A DNA stretch of 64,000 nt, taken from NCBI RefSeq assembly GCF_000341085.1, contig NZ_ANBA01000017.1, positions 62,001 to 126,000 of the forward strand, written 5' to 3'. A program made the translations under genes and the position numbers. Each line of letters starts with the position of its first letter. The stretch's first letter is position 1. The notes beneath the pieces were generated by a model. That model worked only from the letters and a program-made list of their open reading frames with translations, was not told the DNA's origin and searched no databases. Source of the stretch: Nocardiopsis ganjiahuensis DSM 45031. Lineage in GTDB: Bacteria; Actinomycetota; Actinomycetes; Streptosporangiales; Streptosporangiaceae. Below are positions 8,558 through 17,415 of this stretch, piece by piece.

Positions 8558-9892
8558 ATGTACGCCGTCACCGACCCCGCCACCGGCGAGGTCCTCGCCA
8601 CCTATCCGACCGCCACGGACGCCGAGGTCGACGCGGCCGTGGACCTCGCCCACCAGGCCACCGCCTGGGGCCGAACGAGCACGTCGGCCGAGCGCGCCGC
8701 CCTGCTGCGCCGCCTGGGCGACCTGCACGCCGAGCACCGCGCGGCCCTGGCCGAGGGGATCGTCCGGGAGATGGGCAAGCCGCTGGCCGAGGCCGAGGGC
8801 GAGGTCGACTTCTGCGTCGACATCTACCACTACTACGCCGACCACGCCGAGGAGTTCCTCGCCGACGAGCCGCTCGACGTGGTCTCCGGTCCGGGCGGGG
8901 CCGTCCTGCGGCGCTCCCCGGTGGGCGTCCTCCTCGGCATCATGCCGTGGAACTTCCCCGTCTACCAGATCGCCCGCTTCGCCGCCCCGAACCTCGCGGC
9001 GGGCAACACCATCGTCCTCAAGCACGCCCCGCAGTGCCCGGGCACCGCGGCGCTCCTGGAGGAGCTGTTCGCCGCGGCGGGGTTCCCGAAGGGCGCCTAC
9101 GTCAACGTCTACGCGACCAACGAGCAGATCGCCACGGTGATCGCCGACCCGCGCGTGCAGGGGGTCTCGCTCACCGGGTCCGAGCGGGCCGGTTCCGCGG
9201 TCGCCGAGATCGCCGGACGGCACCTGAAGAAGGTCGTCCTCGAACTCGGCGGGGCCGATCCCTTCCTCGTGCTGTCCACCGACGACCTCGACGCCGTCGT
9301 CGACGCGGCCGTGGCCGCCCGGCTCGACAACACCGGCCAGGCGTGCAACGCGGCCAAGCGGTTCGTCGTCGTCGAGGACCTGTACGACGATTTCGTGGAG
9401 CGGTTCGCGGAGCGGCTCTCGGCCGAGTGGTCCGGTGCCCCGCTGTCGTCGGTCGCCGCGGCCCGGACCCTGGACCGCCAGGTCGAGGCAGCGGTGGCCA
9501 AGGGGGCCCGCCTGGTCAGCACCGGTGAGCGCCACGGGGCGTACTTCCCTCCGGGGGTGCTCACCGGTCTCGGCACCGACGTGCCCGAGGCCAGGCAGGA
9601 GCTCTTCGGTCCCGTCGCCCTGGTCTTCCCGGCGGCCGACGAGGAGGACGCCGTCCGGATCGCCAACGACACCCCGTACGGACTGGGTTCGTACGTGTTC
9701 ACCACCGACCCCGAGCAGGCCCGGCGCGTCGCCGATCGCATCGAGGCCGGGATGGTCTTCGTCAACGGTGTCGGTGCCGAGGGCGCTGAACTGCCCTTCG
9801 GCGGTGTCAAGCGCTCGGGGTTCGGCCGGGAACTCGGCCGTCCGGGCATGGAGGAGTTCGTCAACAAGAAGCTCATCCGCACGGTCGTCTAG
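8558..9892 (+). CDS. NAD(P)-dependent succinate-semialdehyde-type aldehyde dehydrogenase
   Basis: A 444-residue aldehyde dehydrogenase. Visible are IMPWNFPVYQIARFAAPNLAAGN (cofactor and oxyanion Asn), SLTGSERAGSAV, the catalytic Glu in VLELGGADPF, the nucleophilic Cys in NTGQACNAAKR, and the C-terminal LPFGGVKRSGFGRELG. The start MYAVTDPATGEVLATYPT is typical of the YneI/Sad and GabD branch, which oxidises succinate semialdehyde. About 10 residues normally present between the catalytic domain helix and the APLSS segment (the GDP...DVGPL loop) appear to be missing, which explains the short length. Divergently paired with a BetI-like repressor, so it is probably inducible by its aldehyde or a precursor. 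Confidence 0.87.
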   Translation: MYAVTDPATGEVLATYPTATDAEVDAAVDLAHQATAWGRTSTSAERAALLRRLGDLHAEHRAALAEGIVREMGKPLAEAEGEVDFCVDIYHYYADHAEEFLADEPLDVVSGPGGAVLRRSPVGVLLGIMPWNFPVYQIARFAAPNLAAGNTIVLKHAPQCPGTAALLEELFAAAGFPKGAYVNVYATNEQIATVIADPRVQGVSLTGSERAGSAVAEIAGRHLKKVVLELGGADPFLVLSTDDLDAVVDAAVAARLDNTGQACNAAKRFVVVEDLYDDFVERFAERLSAEWSGAPLSSVAAARTLDRQVEAAVAKGARLVSTGERHGAYFPPGVLTGLGTDVPEARQELFGPVALVFPAADEEDAVRIANDTPYGLGSYVFTTDPEQARRVADRIEAGMVFVNGVGAEGAELPFGGVKRSGFGRELGRPGMEEFVNKKLIRTVV

Positions 9893-9974
9893 GCGCGGCC
9901 CCGCGGCGCCCCGGCAGGTCCGCCGGAGCGCCGCGGGGACCGCGTTCCATGCTGGGGATGGTCCACAGGGGATC

Positions 9975-9990
9975 TTTACAACGATGTAAA
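9975..9990. promoter_or_regulatory. Candidate operator upstream of the double-GH43 gene
   Basis: TTTACA-ACGA-TGTAAA is a 16-base dyad symmetric at all but two central positions, lying 58 bases upstream of the ATG of the secreted glycosidase. Its AT content stands out from the surroundings. Its form, with A/T-rich arms around a central CG, suits a LacI-family sugar repressor. No LacI gene is adjacent. Confidence 0.55.
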
Positions 9991-10048
9991 AGTCGACTAG
10001 GAAGGTGACGGACCCGTTGCCGAGACCCGGAAAGGTTCCTGACCCCCC

Positions 10049-13000
10049 ATGAGACCTCCGGCGATCGTGATCGCCCTGTGCACGACCCTCGCCCTCCTGA
10101 CAGCCTCCCCGGCCTCGGCCTCGCCGGACGGACCCGGATCCGCGGCCACCCCCGTCAACCAGAACTCCGGCTCGGCCGAGCCGGAGCCCGCCATGGTCCG
10201 CAACCCCCTCTCCGACCAGTTCTCCGACACCTACGCCGACCCCGTCGTCATCCGCGGCAAGGACGGGTACTGGTACCTGTACGCCACGAGCGACCCGCTC
10301 ACCGAGGCGCCCAGCGAGTTCGGGATGATGCACGCGGCCCGCAGCGCGGACTTCGAGGACTGGGAGTACCTGGGGACCGTCTTCGACGACGGCAACCGGC
10401 CCGGGTGGGCCCACGAGGACTCGATGTTCTGGGCCCCGGACATCCGGTTCGTGGGCGACCGGTACGTCCTGTACTACTCGGTGACCCACACCGCCGACGG
10501 CGACGGGGCGATGGACCACGCCATCGGCGCGGCCACCGCGCCCACCCCCGCGGGGCCGTGGACCGACACCGGCGAGGCCGTGGTCGAACCCCGCCCCAAC
10601 GGTTCGGGCGGGTACTTCAACTCGATCGACCCGGCCCTGTTCACCGACGACGACGGGTCCCGCTACCTGTACTTCGGCGGCTACATCGGCGGAGTCTGGG
10701 TCACCGAACTGGACGACGACGGACTGCGCGCCGTGGGCGAACCGACCCGGCTGACCGTCGCGGACCGGTACGAGGGCGCCTTCGTCGTCAAGCGCGACGG
10801 GTATTACTACCTGACCGTCTCCGCGGCGATGTGCTGCGACGGCCCGGGCACCGGGTACAGCGTCTACGCGGGCAGGTCGGAGTCCCCGACCGGTCCGTTC
10901 CTGGACCACGAGGGCGTCTCCATGAACGAGTCGCGGGTCGGCGGTACCCAGGTGATGGCCCAGAACGGGAACAGCGTCATCGGGGTCGGACACCACGCGT
11001 TCTTCACCGACACCACCGGCCAGGACTGGATCCTGTACCACGGCATCGAACGCGACGACCCGTGGCTGGACGGCCCGGGCGGGATCAACGAGCGCCCGAC
11101 CTTCGTCGACCGGCTCGACTGGATCGACGGCTGGCCGGTCGCCAACGCCGGAGAGGGCCCCACCGAAGGCGAGTTGACCGGCCCCACGGTCGGCTCCGCA
11201 CTGGACATCGACATGGCCGACCCCGCCGCCGGCCGGTCCCTGCGCGCCGTGTCGGGCGAGTGGACCTCCGTCACGGAGGAGCGCAACGGAGCCGGGACCG
11301 TCGGCCTGCTCGAACCGGGCGGCTCCGGTGACGAGGCCGCTCGAGTGGAGACCGTCCGCCCCGCCGCGGCCGAGTCCCGTGTCGAGTCGGACCTCAGGTT
11401 CCCCGACGGCACGGGGACCCTCCGGCTCGACCTGGCCCGGATGGGCGCCCAGGGCATCGCGGTCGAGGTCGACACCGACGCCCGGGAACTGCGCACCGAG
11501 GTCTCCGCGCCCTCGCGGGACCCGGTCACCGAGGTCGCGCCGCTGCCGGAGATCTTCGACCCGGAGCACTTCACCGCCCTGGAGGTGGAGATCCGGGACG
11601 GCCGGGTGCGGGCCGCCCTCGGCGAGAGCCGGCTCGGCGACCCCATGGCCCAGGTCGTGGTCGACGTCCCCCGCACCGTGGTGAAGCGGCGGCCGGTGGC
11701 CTGGGAGGCCTCCGGTGCCCCCGTCCGGATCGCCAACCCGAGCGTCGCGGAGGTGCACAGCCCCGTCACCGAAGCCGCCGCGGAGCCGCAGGCGGACCGA
11801 CTGCTCTGGTCCGAGGAGTTCGACGGCGGGCTCGCCGAGGACTGGGAATGGGTCCGGGACTCCGGTGACACCGCGGTCGGGGAGGACGGCCTGCGCTGGC
11901 CGGTCGACGGCGGCGACGTCCGGGGCGAGGACAACGACGGCGCGCTCCTGCTGCGGGACGCCCCCGACGGCGAGTGGCTGATGCAGACCCACCTCACCCT
12001 GGACCTCGGCGAGGACACCCGGCGCAACTACCAGCAGGCGGGCCTGATCGCCTATGTCGACGACGACGACTTCGCCCGGCTGGGGACCCTCGCCCTCCAC
12101 GAGACCCGGCCGGTCGAGTTCAGCCGTGAACTGACCACCGACAGCCGCGTCGACAGCGGATCCCACTGGGGCGGCCCCACCGCCCCGGAGATGTGGCTGC
12201 GCCTGCACCACCGGGTGGACCCCGACACCGGTGAACCGCACTACCGTTCGTCGACCTCGACCGACGGCGAGAACTGGCGCTGGGGTGCGGTGTGGACCTT
12301 CCCGGCCGGTACCGAACCCCGGGTCGGGCTGTACGCCGGCGGCGGCGCCGAACCGGCCGTCGACGCGGTGTTCCACAGCGTCGAGTTCCACTCGGTGCGC
12401 GAAACCGACGACGAGGAGGCCCCCGTGGGGTTCGCCAACCCGGTCTTCGACGAGAACTTCCCCGACCCGTTCGTCCTCGAGTCCGGTGGGACGTTCTACG
12501 CCTACGCCACCAACGGAGCGCACGGCAACATGCCGGTGCTGACCTCGTCCGACCTGGTCCACTGGGAACCGGCCGGAGACTCCATGCCCGACGTGGCTCC
12601 CTGGTCGGAGCCGGGCAAACACTGGGCCCCGGAGGTCATCGAGTCCGCACCGGGGAGGTTCCTCGCCTACTACACGGCACGTGATCCCGAGCTGGATCTG
12701 CAGTGCCTCGGCGTGGCCGAGGCCTCCGACCCCCTCGGTCCCTTCGTCGACACCGACGAGGAGCCGCTGCTCTGCCAGACCGACGAGGGCGGTTCGATCG
12801 ACGCCAGTCCCTTCGTCGACGCCGACGGCACGCCCTACCTGCTGTGGAAGAACGACGGCAACCACGTTGACCGGCAGAGCTGGATCCATGCCCAGGAACT
12901 CGCCCCCGACGGCCTGTCCCTCATCGGAGAGCCCCACCGGCTGGTCACCCACGACCAGGACTGGGAGGGCCACCTGGTCGAGGGTGCGAGCATCTGGGTG

Positions 13001-13336
13001 CACGAGGGCCGTTACTACATGTTCTACTCCGCGAACGGCTACTACTCGGAGGAGTACGGCGTGGGCTACGCGGTGGCGGACAGCGTCCTCGGTCCGTGGA
13101 CCAAACCGTCGGACGAGCCGCTGATGTCCTCCAACGAGGTGGCGGCCGGTCCCGGCCACGGGATGGTCCTGGAGGTGGACGACCGCACCTGGTACGTCCA
13201 CCACGCCTGGCCCCCGGACCACGTCGGCGACCCGGAGTACGGCCGGAGCATGTGGGTCACCCCGCTCCGCTGGGAGGGCGGCGTGCCCTTCCTGGACGGT
13301 CCGGCCGCCTGGGTGGACGGCCTCCCCGTGGAGTAG
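10049..13336 (+). CDS. Secreted glycoside hydrolase with two GH43 domains
   Basis: A 1095-residue secreted enzyme. A Sec signal peptide ends near ASPASASPD. The first five-blade GH43 domain (about 48-370) shows the base in SDTYADPV, the pKa-tuning Asp in SIDPALF and the acid Glu in YEGAFVV. Residues about 372-580 form a beta-rich linker domain. A concanavalin-like domain (about 585-780, LLWSEEFDGGLAEDWEW to HSVEFHSV) resembles the GH43 C-terminal/DUF1349 fold. A second GH43 domain (about 796-1095) has ENFPDPF, SIDASPF and LVEGASI. Both catalytic triads appear intact, so the protein may be bifunctional on arabinose- or xylose-containing polysaccharide. It stands alone between an aldehyde dehydrogenase and a terminator. 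Confidence 0.88.
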   Translation: MRPPAIVIALCTTLALLTASPASASPDGPGSAATPVNQNSGSAEPEPAMVRNPLSDQFSDTYADPVVIRGKDGYWYLYATSDPLTEAPSEFGMMHAARSADFEDWEYLGTVFDDGNRPGWAHEDSMFWAPDIRFVGDRYVLYYSVTHTADGDGAMDHAIGAATAPTPAGPWTDTGEAVVEPRPNGSGGYFNSIDPALFTDDDGSRYLYFGGYIGGVWVTELDDDGLRAVGEPTRLTVADRYEGAFVVKRDGYYYLTVSAAMCCDGPGTGYSVYAGRSESPTGPFLDHEGVSMNESRVGGTQVMAQNGNSVIGVGHHAFFTDTTGQDWILYHGIERDDPWLDGPGGINERPTFVDRLDWIDGWPVANAGEGPTEGELTGPTVGSALDIDMADPAAGRSLRAVSGEWTSVTEERNGAGTVGLLEPGGSGDEAARVETVRPAAAESRVESDLRFPDGTGTLRLDLARMGAQGIAVEVDTDARELRTEVSAPSRDPVTEVAPLPEIFDPEHFTALEVEIRDGRVRAALGESRLGDPMAQVVVDVPRTVVKRRPVAWEASGAPVRIANPSVAEVHSPVTEAAAEPQADRLLWSEEFDGGLAEDWEWVRDSGDTAVGEDGLRWPVDGGDVRGEDNDGALLLRDAPDGEWLMQTHLTLDLGEDTRRNYQQAGLIAYVDDDDFARLGTLALHETRPVEFSRELTTDSRVDSGSHWGGPTAPEMWLRLHHRVDPDTGEPHYRSSTSTDGENWRWGAVWTFPAGTEPRVGLYAGGGAEPAVDAVFHSVEFHSVRETDDEEAPVGFANPVFDENFPDPFVLESGGTFYAYATNGAHGNMPVLTSSDLVHWEPAGDSMPDVAPWSEPGKHWAPEVIESAPGRFLAYYTARDPELDLQCLGVAEASDPLGPFVDTDEEPLLCQTDEGGSIDASPFVDADGTPYLLWKNDGNHVDRQSWIHAQELAPDGLSLIGEPHRLVTHDQDWEGHLVEGASIWVHEGRYYMFYSANGYYSEEYGVGYAVADSVLGPWTKPSDEPLMSSNEVAAGPGHGMVLEVDDRTWYVHHAWPPDHVGDPEYGRSMWVTPLRWEGGVPFLDGPAAWVDGLPVE

Positions 13337-13391
13337 CTCCGGCGGACCGACGCCCGAGCGACCGAACACCCGAGCGCCCGGACGACCGGAG

Positions 13392-13428
13392 GGAGGGGCA
13401 CGGTGCGGAACCCGCACCGTGCCCCTCC
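13392..13428. terminator. Bidirectional terminator between the GH43 gene and the DASS transporter
   Basis: Perfect 17-base arms GGAGGGGCACGGTGCGG and CCGCACCGTGCCCCTCC with an AAC loop lie between two convergent genes. No long T-run follows, as is normal for GC-rich actinomycetes. Confidence 0.8.
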
Positions 13429-13498
13429 GTTCTGTCGTGGGACCGACGGCGGTGGACGGCCGCTGCCGGAGTCCCAGGCCCGGGGGAGGGCCGCCTGC

Positions 13499-15196
13499 TC
13501 AGCCGCCGGCCGGCTGGAACTCGACGGGTGTACTCAGCAGGTCGATCCCCCACAGGTACGGCAGGACGAGGAACACCGCCGCGACGATGAGAACCAGTGC
13601 CGCGAGGTTCAGCCAGACGCCGATGCGGACCATGTCCATGATGGTGATCTTTCCGGTTCCGAACATGATCGCGTTCGGCGGTGTCCCCACGGGGAGCATG
13701 AAGGCGCAGTTCGCCGCCATCGCGGCGGGGACCATCAACGCGAAGGGGTGGACGCCCAGGGCGAGTGCGAGACCGGCCATGACCGGCATGATCATGGTGC
13801 CCGTCGCCGAGTTAGAGGTGATCTCGGTCAGGAACAGCACCAGGGCGGACGCCACCAGCACGGTCAGGACGATGTTGACCCCCTCGAGGACGAGGAGCTG
13901 TTCACCGATCCACGTCGACAGGCCGGTCTCGGTGAATCCGGCCGCGATGGCCAGACCGCCGCCGAACAGCAGCAGGATCCCCCACGGGATCTTCTTGGAG
14001 TCCTCCCAGCGCAGGATGCGCGGTTCCTCCGAGTGACGCGTGGGCAGCAGGAACAGGACGACCGCGGCCGTGATCGCGATGAGGCCGTCGCTGATGCCCG
14101 GAACCAGGCTCTCCCAGAGGAACGTCTGGGTCACCCACATGAACGCGGCGCCGCTGAAGACCGCCAGTACGGCCTTCTCCTCGGTCGTCAGGCTGCCGAG
14201 GGACTTCTTCTCGTCCCTGATGACCTCCCTGCCGCCGGGGAGGTGCTTGAAGCCGAACCTGAACTTGACGAACGCGAGGTAGAACCAGGCGAAGGCGAGC
14301 AGCAGGACGACGACCGGGACCCCGAACAGCATCCATCCAGCGAAGGAGACGGTCTGGCCGAAGATCTCACCGGTGGTCGCGGCGAGGATCGCGAGCGGCG
14401 GCGTTCCGATCAGAGTTCCGAGGCCGCCGATGGTCGCGGCGTATCCGATGCTGAAAACGATGCACTTCTCGAACTTCGGGACCTCCGTCGCGTGCTCACC
14501 GTTGCGCAGCGCCTGCGCGGCCTGGTACGCCACGGCCAGGCCGACGGGGATCATCATCATCGTCGCTGCCGTGTTGGAGACCCACATCGACAGGAATCCG
14601 GTGGCGACCATGAACCCGAGAACGATGCGGCGGGGGCTCGTGCCGATCATCAGGACGATGGAGAGGGCGATCCGCTTGTGCAGGTTCCACTTCTCCATGG
14701 CGATCGCGAGAGCGAATCCCCCGAGGAAGAGGAAGACGATGTCGTTGCCGTAGGAGGACACGACGGCGTCCCCCTCCATCGCCCCCGTCAACGGCAGAAG
14801 CACGATGGGCAGCAGGGAGGTGACCGGGATGGGCACGACTTCGGTGATCCACCAGGTCCCGATCCACAGGGTGGCGGCGAGTACGGCCACTCCCTCCGAG
14901 GAGAGGCCCCCGGGGTCGAAGAACAGAAGCGTCATCGCGAAGAGCAGGGGCCCCAGGGCCAGGCCCACGAGGCGGGCGGGCGTGTAGCCGCCCCGTGGTC
15001 CGCGTTCGTCCTCCGAGGGCCCGGACCCCTCCCGTCCCGGCCCGGGCGTCGCGGCGCCGGAGTTCGCGCCCCGGCGGGCCTTCGCCCGTTCGGGAGGCCG
15101 GGGCTCCTTCTTCGCGGAGAACGTCAGGAGGCTCTTGATCTGGTAGTGGGACGCCCATAGTTCGTCCCACACCCTTCCCAGGGAGTATGCCGTCAT
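13499..15196 (-). CDS. DASS/SLC13 family sodium-coupled dicarboxylate transporter
   Basis: A 565-residue polytopic membrane protein with a roughly 65-residue charged cytoplasmic N-terminus. The family landmarks are VVPIPVTSLLPIVLLPLTG with the first SNT-type motif at MWVSNTAATMMMIPVGLA, and the second repeat EITSNSATGTMIMPVMAGLA, the two substrate/sodium-binding clamshell loops. GTPPNAIMFGTGKI near the end is also characteristic. It lies 100 bases downstream of the D-tartrate dehydratase in the same direction, so tartrate (a C4 dicarboxylate) is the likely cargo. The DASS family carries succinate, tartrate and citrate. The GntR regulator divergent from the dehydratase probably controls both. 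Confidence 0.9.
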   Translation of the reverse strand: MTAYSLGRVWDELWASHYQIKSLLTFSAKKEPRPPERAKARRGANSGAATPGPGREGSGPSEDERGPRGGYTPARLVGLALGPLLFAMTLLFFDPGGLSSEGVAVLAATLWIGTWWITEVVPIPVTSLLPIVLLPLTGAMEGDAVVSSYGNDIVFLFLGGFALAIAMEKWNLHKRIALSIVLMIGTSPRRIVLGFMVATGFLSMWVSNTAATMMMIPVGLAVAYQAAQALRNGEHATEVPKFEKCIVFSIGYAATIGGLGTLIGTPPLAILAATTGEIFGQTVSFAGWMLFGVPVVVLLLAFAWFYLAFVKFRFGFKHLPGGREVIRDEKKSLGSLTTEEKAVLAVFSGAAFMWVTQTFLWESLVPGISDGLIAITAAVVLFLLPTRHSEEPRILRWEDSKKIPWGILLLFGGGLAIAAGFTETGLSTWIGEQLLVLEGVNIVLTVLVASALVLFLTEITSNSATGTMIMPVMAGLALALGVHPFALMVPAAMAANCAFMLPVGTPPNAIMFGTGKITIMDMVRIGVWLNLAALVLIVAAVFLVLPYLWGIDLLSTPVEFQPAGG

Positions 15197-15296
15197 GGCC
15201 AGCCTTCTTCAGCGGGGTCGATTGCTTGTCGGTGTGCCGTTGCGAGTCTTTCCGGGGGATGTCGGGGCCGGTGGGGCGCGGTCGCGGCCCCGGGGG

Positions 15297-16463
15297 TCAG
15301 CTGTGCAGGTTCCGGAGGACCTTGTGGAAATCCGCTTTGCCCTCCAACCCGATGCCCGGCAGATCGCCCGGGGCCACACGGCCGCCGGTGATCACGGCGT
15401 CGTCGGTGAAGCCGCCGGTGGGCTGGAACTCCCCCGGGTAGGACTCGTTGCCGCCCAGCTTGAGTGCCGCGGCGATGTGCAGGGAGAACTGGTGCCCGCC
15501 GTGGGGGACGCAGCGGCGGGAGGACCAGCCGTGCCGCTTCAGCATGTCCAGGACCCGCCGGTACTCGGTCAGGCCGTAGCTCAGGGCCGGGTCGACCTGG
15601 ATGAAGTCGCGGTCCGGCCGCATGCCGCCGTAGCGGATCAGGTTGCGCGCGTCCTGGAGCGAGAACAGGTTCTCTCCGGTGGCGACGGGGTTCGCGTAGC
15701 TCTCCGAGAGGACCGCGTTCAGGCGGTAGTCCAGCGGGTCGCCCGCTTCCTCGTACCAGAACAGGCCGTAGCCGTCGATGGCCCGGCCGTATTCCAGCGC
15801 GGTGTCCAGGTCGAACTTCCCGTTGGCGTCGACCATCAGGCGGCCCCCGTCTCCGTCGAGGACCTGGAGAACGGCCTCGATGCGCCGGAGGTCCTCGTCG
15901 AGGCCGGCCCCGCCGATCTTCATCTTGACGACTTCGTACCCGCCGTCGAGGAACCCCCGCATCTCGGCCTGGAGGTCGGCGAGGGTCTTGCCTGGCGCGT
16001 AGTAGCCGCCGGCGGCGTAGACGAAGACGTCGGAATCGGGGTCGCCGTCTCCGTAGTGATCGGAGATCCAGCGGTACAGGGGGACCCCGGCGGCTTTGGC
16101 GGCCAGGTCGTGCAGGGCCATGTCCATCACGCCGACGGCCACTGATCTCTCTCCGTGGCCTCCGGGCTTCTCGTCGCGCATCATGAGGGACCAGGCCTTT
16201 TCGGGAGAGAGCTCCCCGTTCTCGTCCAGCAGGTCCTCGCCAGGTGCGTTCAGCAGCCGCGGGAGTATGCGTTCCTCGAGAATCGCGGTGGCGTTGTAAC
16301 GGCCGTTGGAATTGAATCCGTAACCGACCAGGGGTTTTCCGTCCACGAACATGTCACTGACCAGGGCGACGACGGTGCAGTCCATCTTGCTGAAGTCGAT
16401 ATAGGCGTTGCGCATGGACGAGCTGATCGGGATGGTGCCTGCTCGAGCGGAAACAATTCTCAA
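15297..16463 (-). CDS. tarD: D(-)-tartrate dehydratase, enolase superfamily
   Basis: A 388-residue member of the mandelate-racemase/enolase superfamily that closely matches, as I recall it, the Bradyrhizobium D-tartrate dehydratase: RNAYIDFSKM, VGYGFNSNGRY, EKPGGHGERSVAVG, VFVYAAGGYYAPGK, VVKMKIGG (general base Lys near 178), LMVDANGKF (metal Asp near 211), FWYEEAGDPLDY, ATGENLF (metal Glu), and CVPHGGHQ (acid His near 319). It would convert D-tartrate to oxaloacetate. The start is TTG at 16463: an in-frame stop at 16488-16490 excludes longer forms, and the RIV beta-strand it includes is conserved in the family. It heads a leftward operon with the DASS transporter. Confidence 0.9.
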   Translation of the reverse strand: MRIVSARAGTIPISSSMRNAYIDFSKMDCTVVALVSDMFVDGKPLVGYGFNSNGRYNATAILEERILPRLLNAPGEDLLDENGELSPEKAWSLMMRDEKPGGHGERSVAVGVMDMALHDLAAKAAGVPLYRWISDHYGDGDPDSDVFVYAAGGYYAPGKTLADLQAEMRGFLDGGYEVVKMKIGGAGLDEDLRRIEAVLQVLDGDGGRLMVDANGKFDLDTALEYGRAIDGYGLFWYEEAGDPLDYRLNAVLSESYANPVATGENLFSLQDARNLIRYGGMRPDRDFIQVDPALSYGLTEYRRVLDMLKRHGWSSRRCVPHGGHQFSLHIAAALKLGGNESYPGEFQPTGGFTDDAVITGGRVAPGDLPGIGLEGKADFHKVLRNLHS

Positions 16464-16485
16464 GGTTCTGCCCCGTGCGTCGAAG

Positions 16486-16495
16486 TCTTATAAGA
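16486..16495. promoter_or_regulatory. Palindrome in the tarD-gntR divergent region
   Basis: TCTTATAAGA is a perfect 10-base palindrome in the 181-base region between the divergent dehydratase and GntR genes, 23 bases upstream of the TTG start. It may be the GntR operator or part of the tarD promoter (-10-like TTATAA). GntR operators are short and degenerate, so this is tentative. Confidence 0.35.
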
Positions 16496-16644
16496 TCCTC
16501 GCAGGCTACCCAAGGGTGATCCGGGGCACAATATCCGAGGTGGATCTTTCCTGGTGGGCGCTGCTCTCCGGGCAGGCTGTGGTCCGTCCCGCAGGCTTTC
16601 GGAGCAGGCCCGACCCAGCCGGCCGTTCTTGTCCGGAGAGTACG

Positions 16645-17313
16645 ATGAGCGTTATGAAAGGTGCTTCCAGCAAGGGAGAGTCGGCCTACAGCGAGCTGCG
16701 GCGCCGCATTGTCTCGGGGGAACTCGACCCGGGGTCCCGCCTGTCCCAGTACGAACTCGCGGAAGAAATGGGAATGAGTATCACGCCCTTGCGCGAGGCG
16801 GTGAGACGGTTGGCCAGTGAGGAATGGGTGGAAGTGGTCACCCACCGGGATGTCCGTGTGGCGCCCGTGAACGCCGACGAAGCCCGTGAGCTACTGGATG
16901 TCCGCCTGTCGCTGGAACCTCTGGCCACCGAGCTGGCGGTACTCCGCAGAACTGACGGAGAAATAGCCGGCATGAGGGCGGCCGCGGACCGGCTCCTGCC
17001 GGTGACCCGTGTCTGGGGAGAGGAAGCCGTCACCGCGCACCGGGAGTTCCACCGGGCGATCTACGCGGCTTCGCACAACAAGGTGCTGATCAGGTTCCTG
17101 GACGATGTGTGGGACAAGTCGGACCGTTACCGGCGTATCGGATCGAGGCTGCCCGCAGGAGACGGGCCCCGCACCCTGGACCTCAGGCAGCACCACGAGA
17201 TCCTGGAGCTGGTCGTCAGCGGGGAGAGCGCCAGGGCGGGCGCACTCGTCCGCTCGCACATACGCAACAGCCTCGGCGCCGTGGTCCCCGGCTCTCTCGA
17301 GCAGGCGGGCTGA
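16645..17313 (+). CDS. GntR family regulator, FadR/FCD subfamily, probable tartrate regulator
   Basis: A 222-residue repressor-type protein. The winged helix-turn-helix is at the N-terminus (AYSELRRRIVSGELDPGSRLSQYELAEEMGM... split here as SITPLREAVRRLASEEWVEV). The FCD effector domain follows, with LLDVRLSLEPLATELA, AVTAHREFHRAIYAASHN and LRQHHEILELV, whose Asp and His residues form the usual metal site for carboxylate ligands. ATG at 16645 is preferred because GGAGAG lies 5 bases upstream. Divergent from tarD, so tartrate or a related hydroxy acid is the likely inducer. Confidence 0.86.
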   Translation: MSVMKGASSKGESAYSELRRRIVSGELDPGSRLSQYELAEEMGMSITPLREAVRRLASEEWVEVVTHRDVRVAPVNADEARELLDVRLSLEPLATELAVLRRTDGEIAGMRAAADRLLPVTRVWGEEAVTAHREFHRAIYAASHNKVLIRFLDDVWDKSDRYRRIGSRLPAGDGPRTLDLRQHHEILELVVSGESARAGALVRSHIRNSLGAVVPGSLEQAG

Positions 17314-17415
17314 ACCCTTCCCCGCGATCAGCAGGGCCCGCCGGGCGCGTCGGTGGTCGGCCCGCCGCCGCGTCGGCCCCTGCGCCCTCTTCGGGACGCG
17401 AACACCGACCGCGGG

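Noticed and set aside
8276..13417. A 1713-codon leftward open frame antisense to the GH43 gene
   Set aside because: It is the antisense shadow of a GC-rich gene. The protein is Gly/Val/Arg/His-rich without any family motif, while the rightward strand encodes two clear GH43 domains with a signal peptide.
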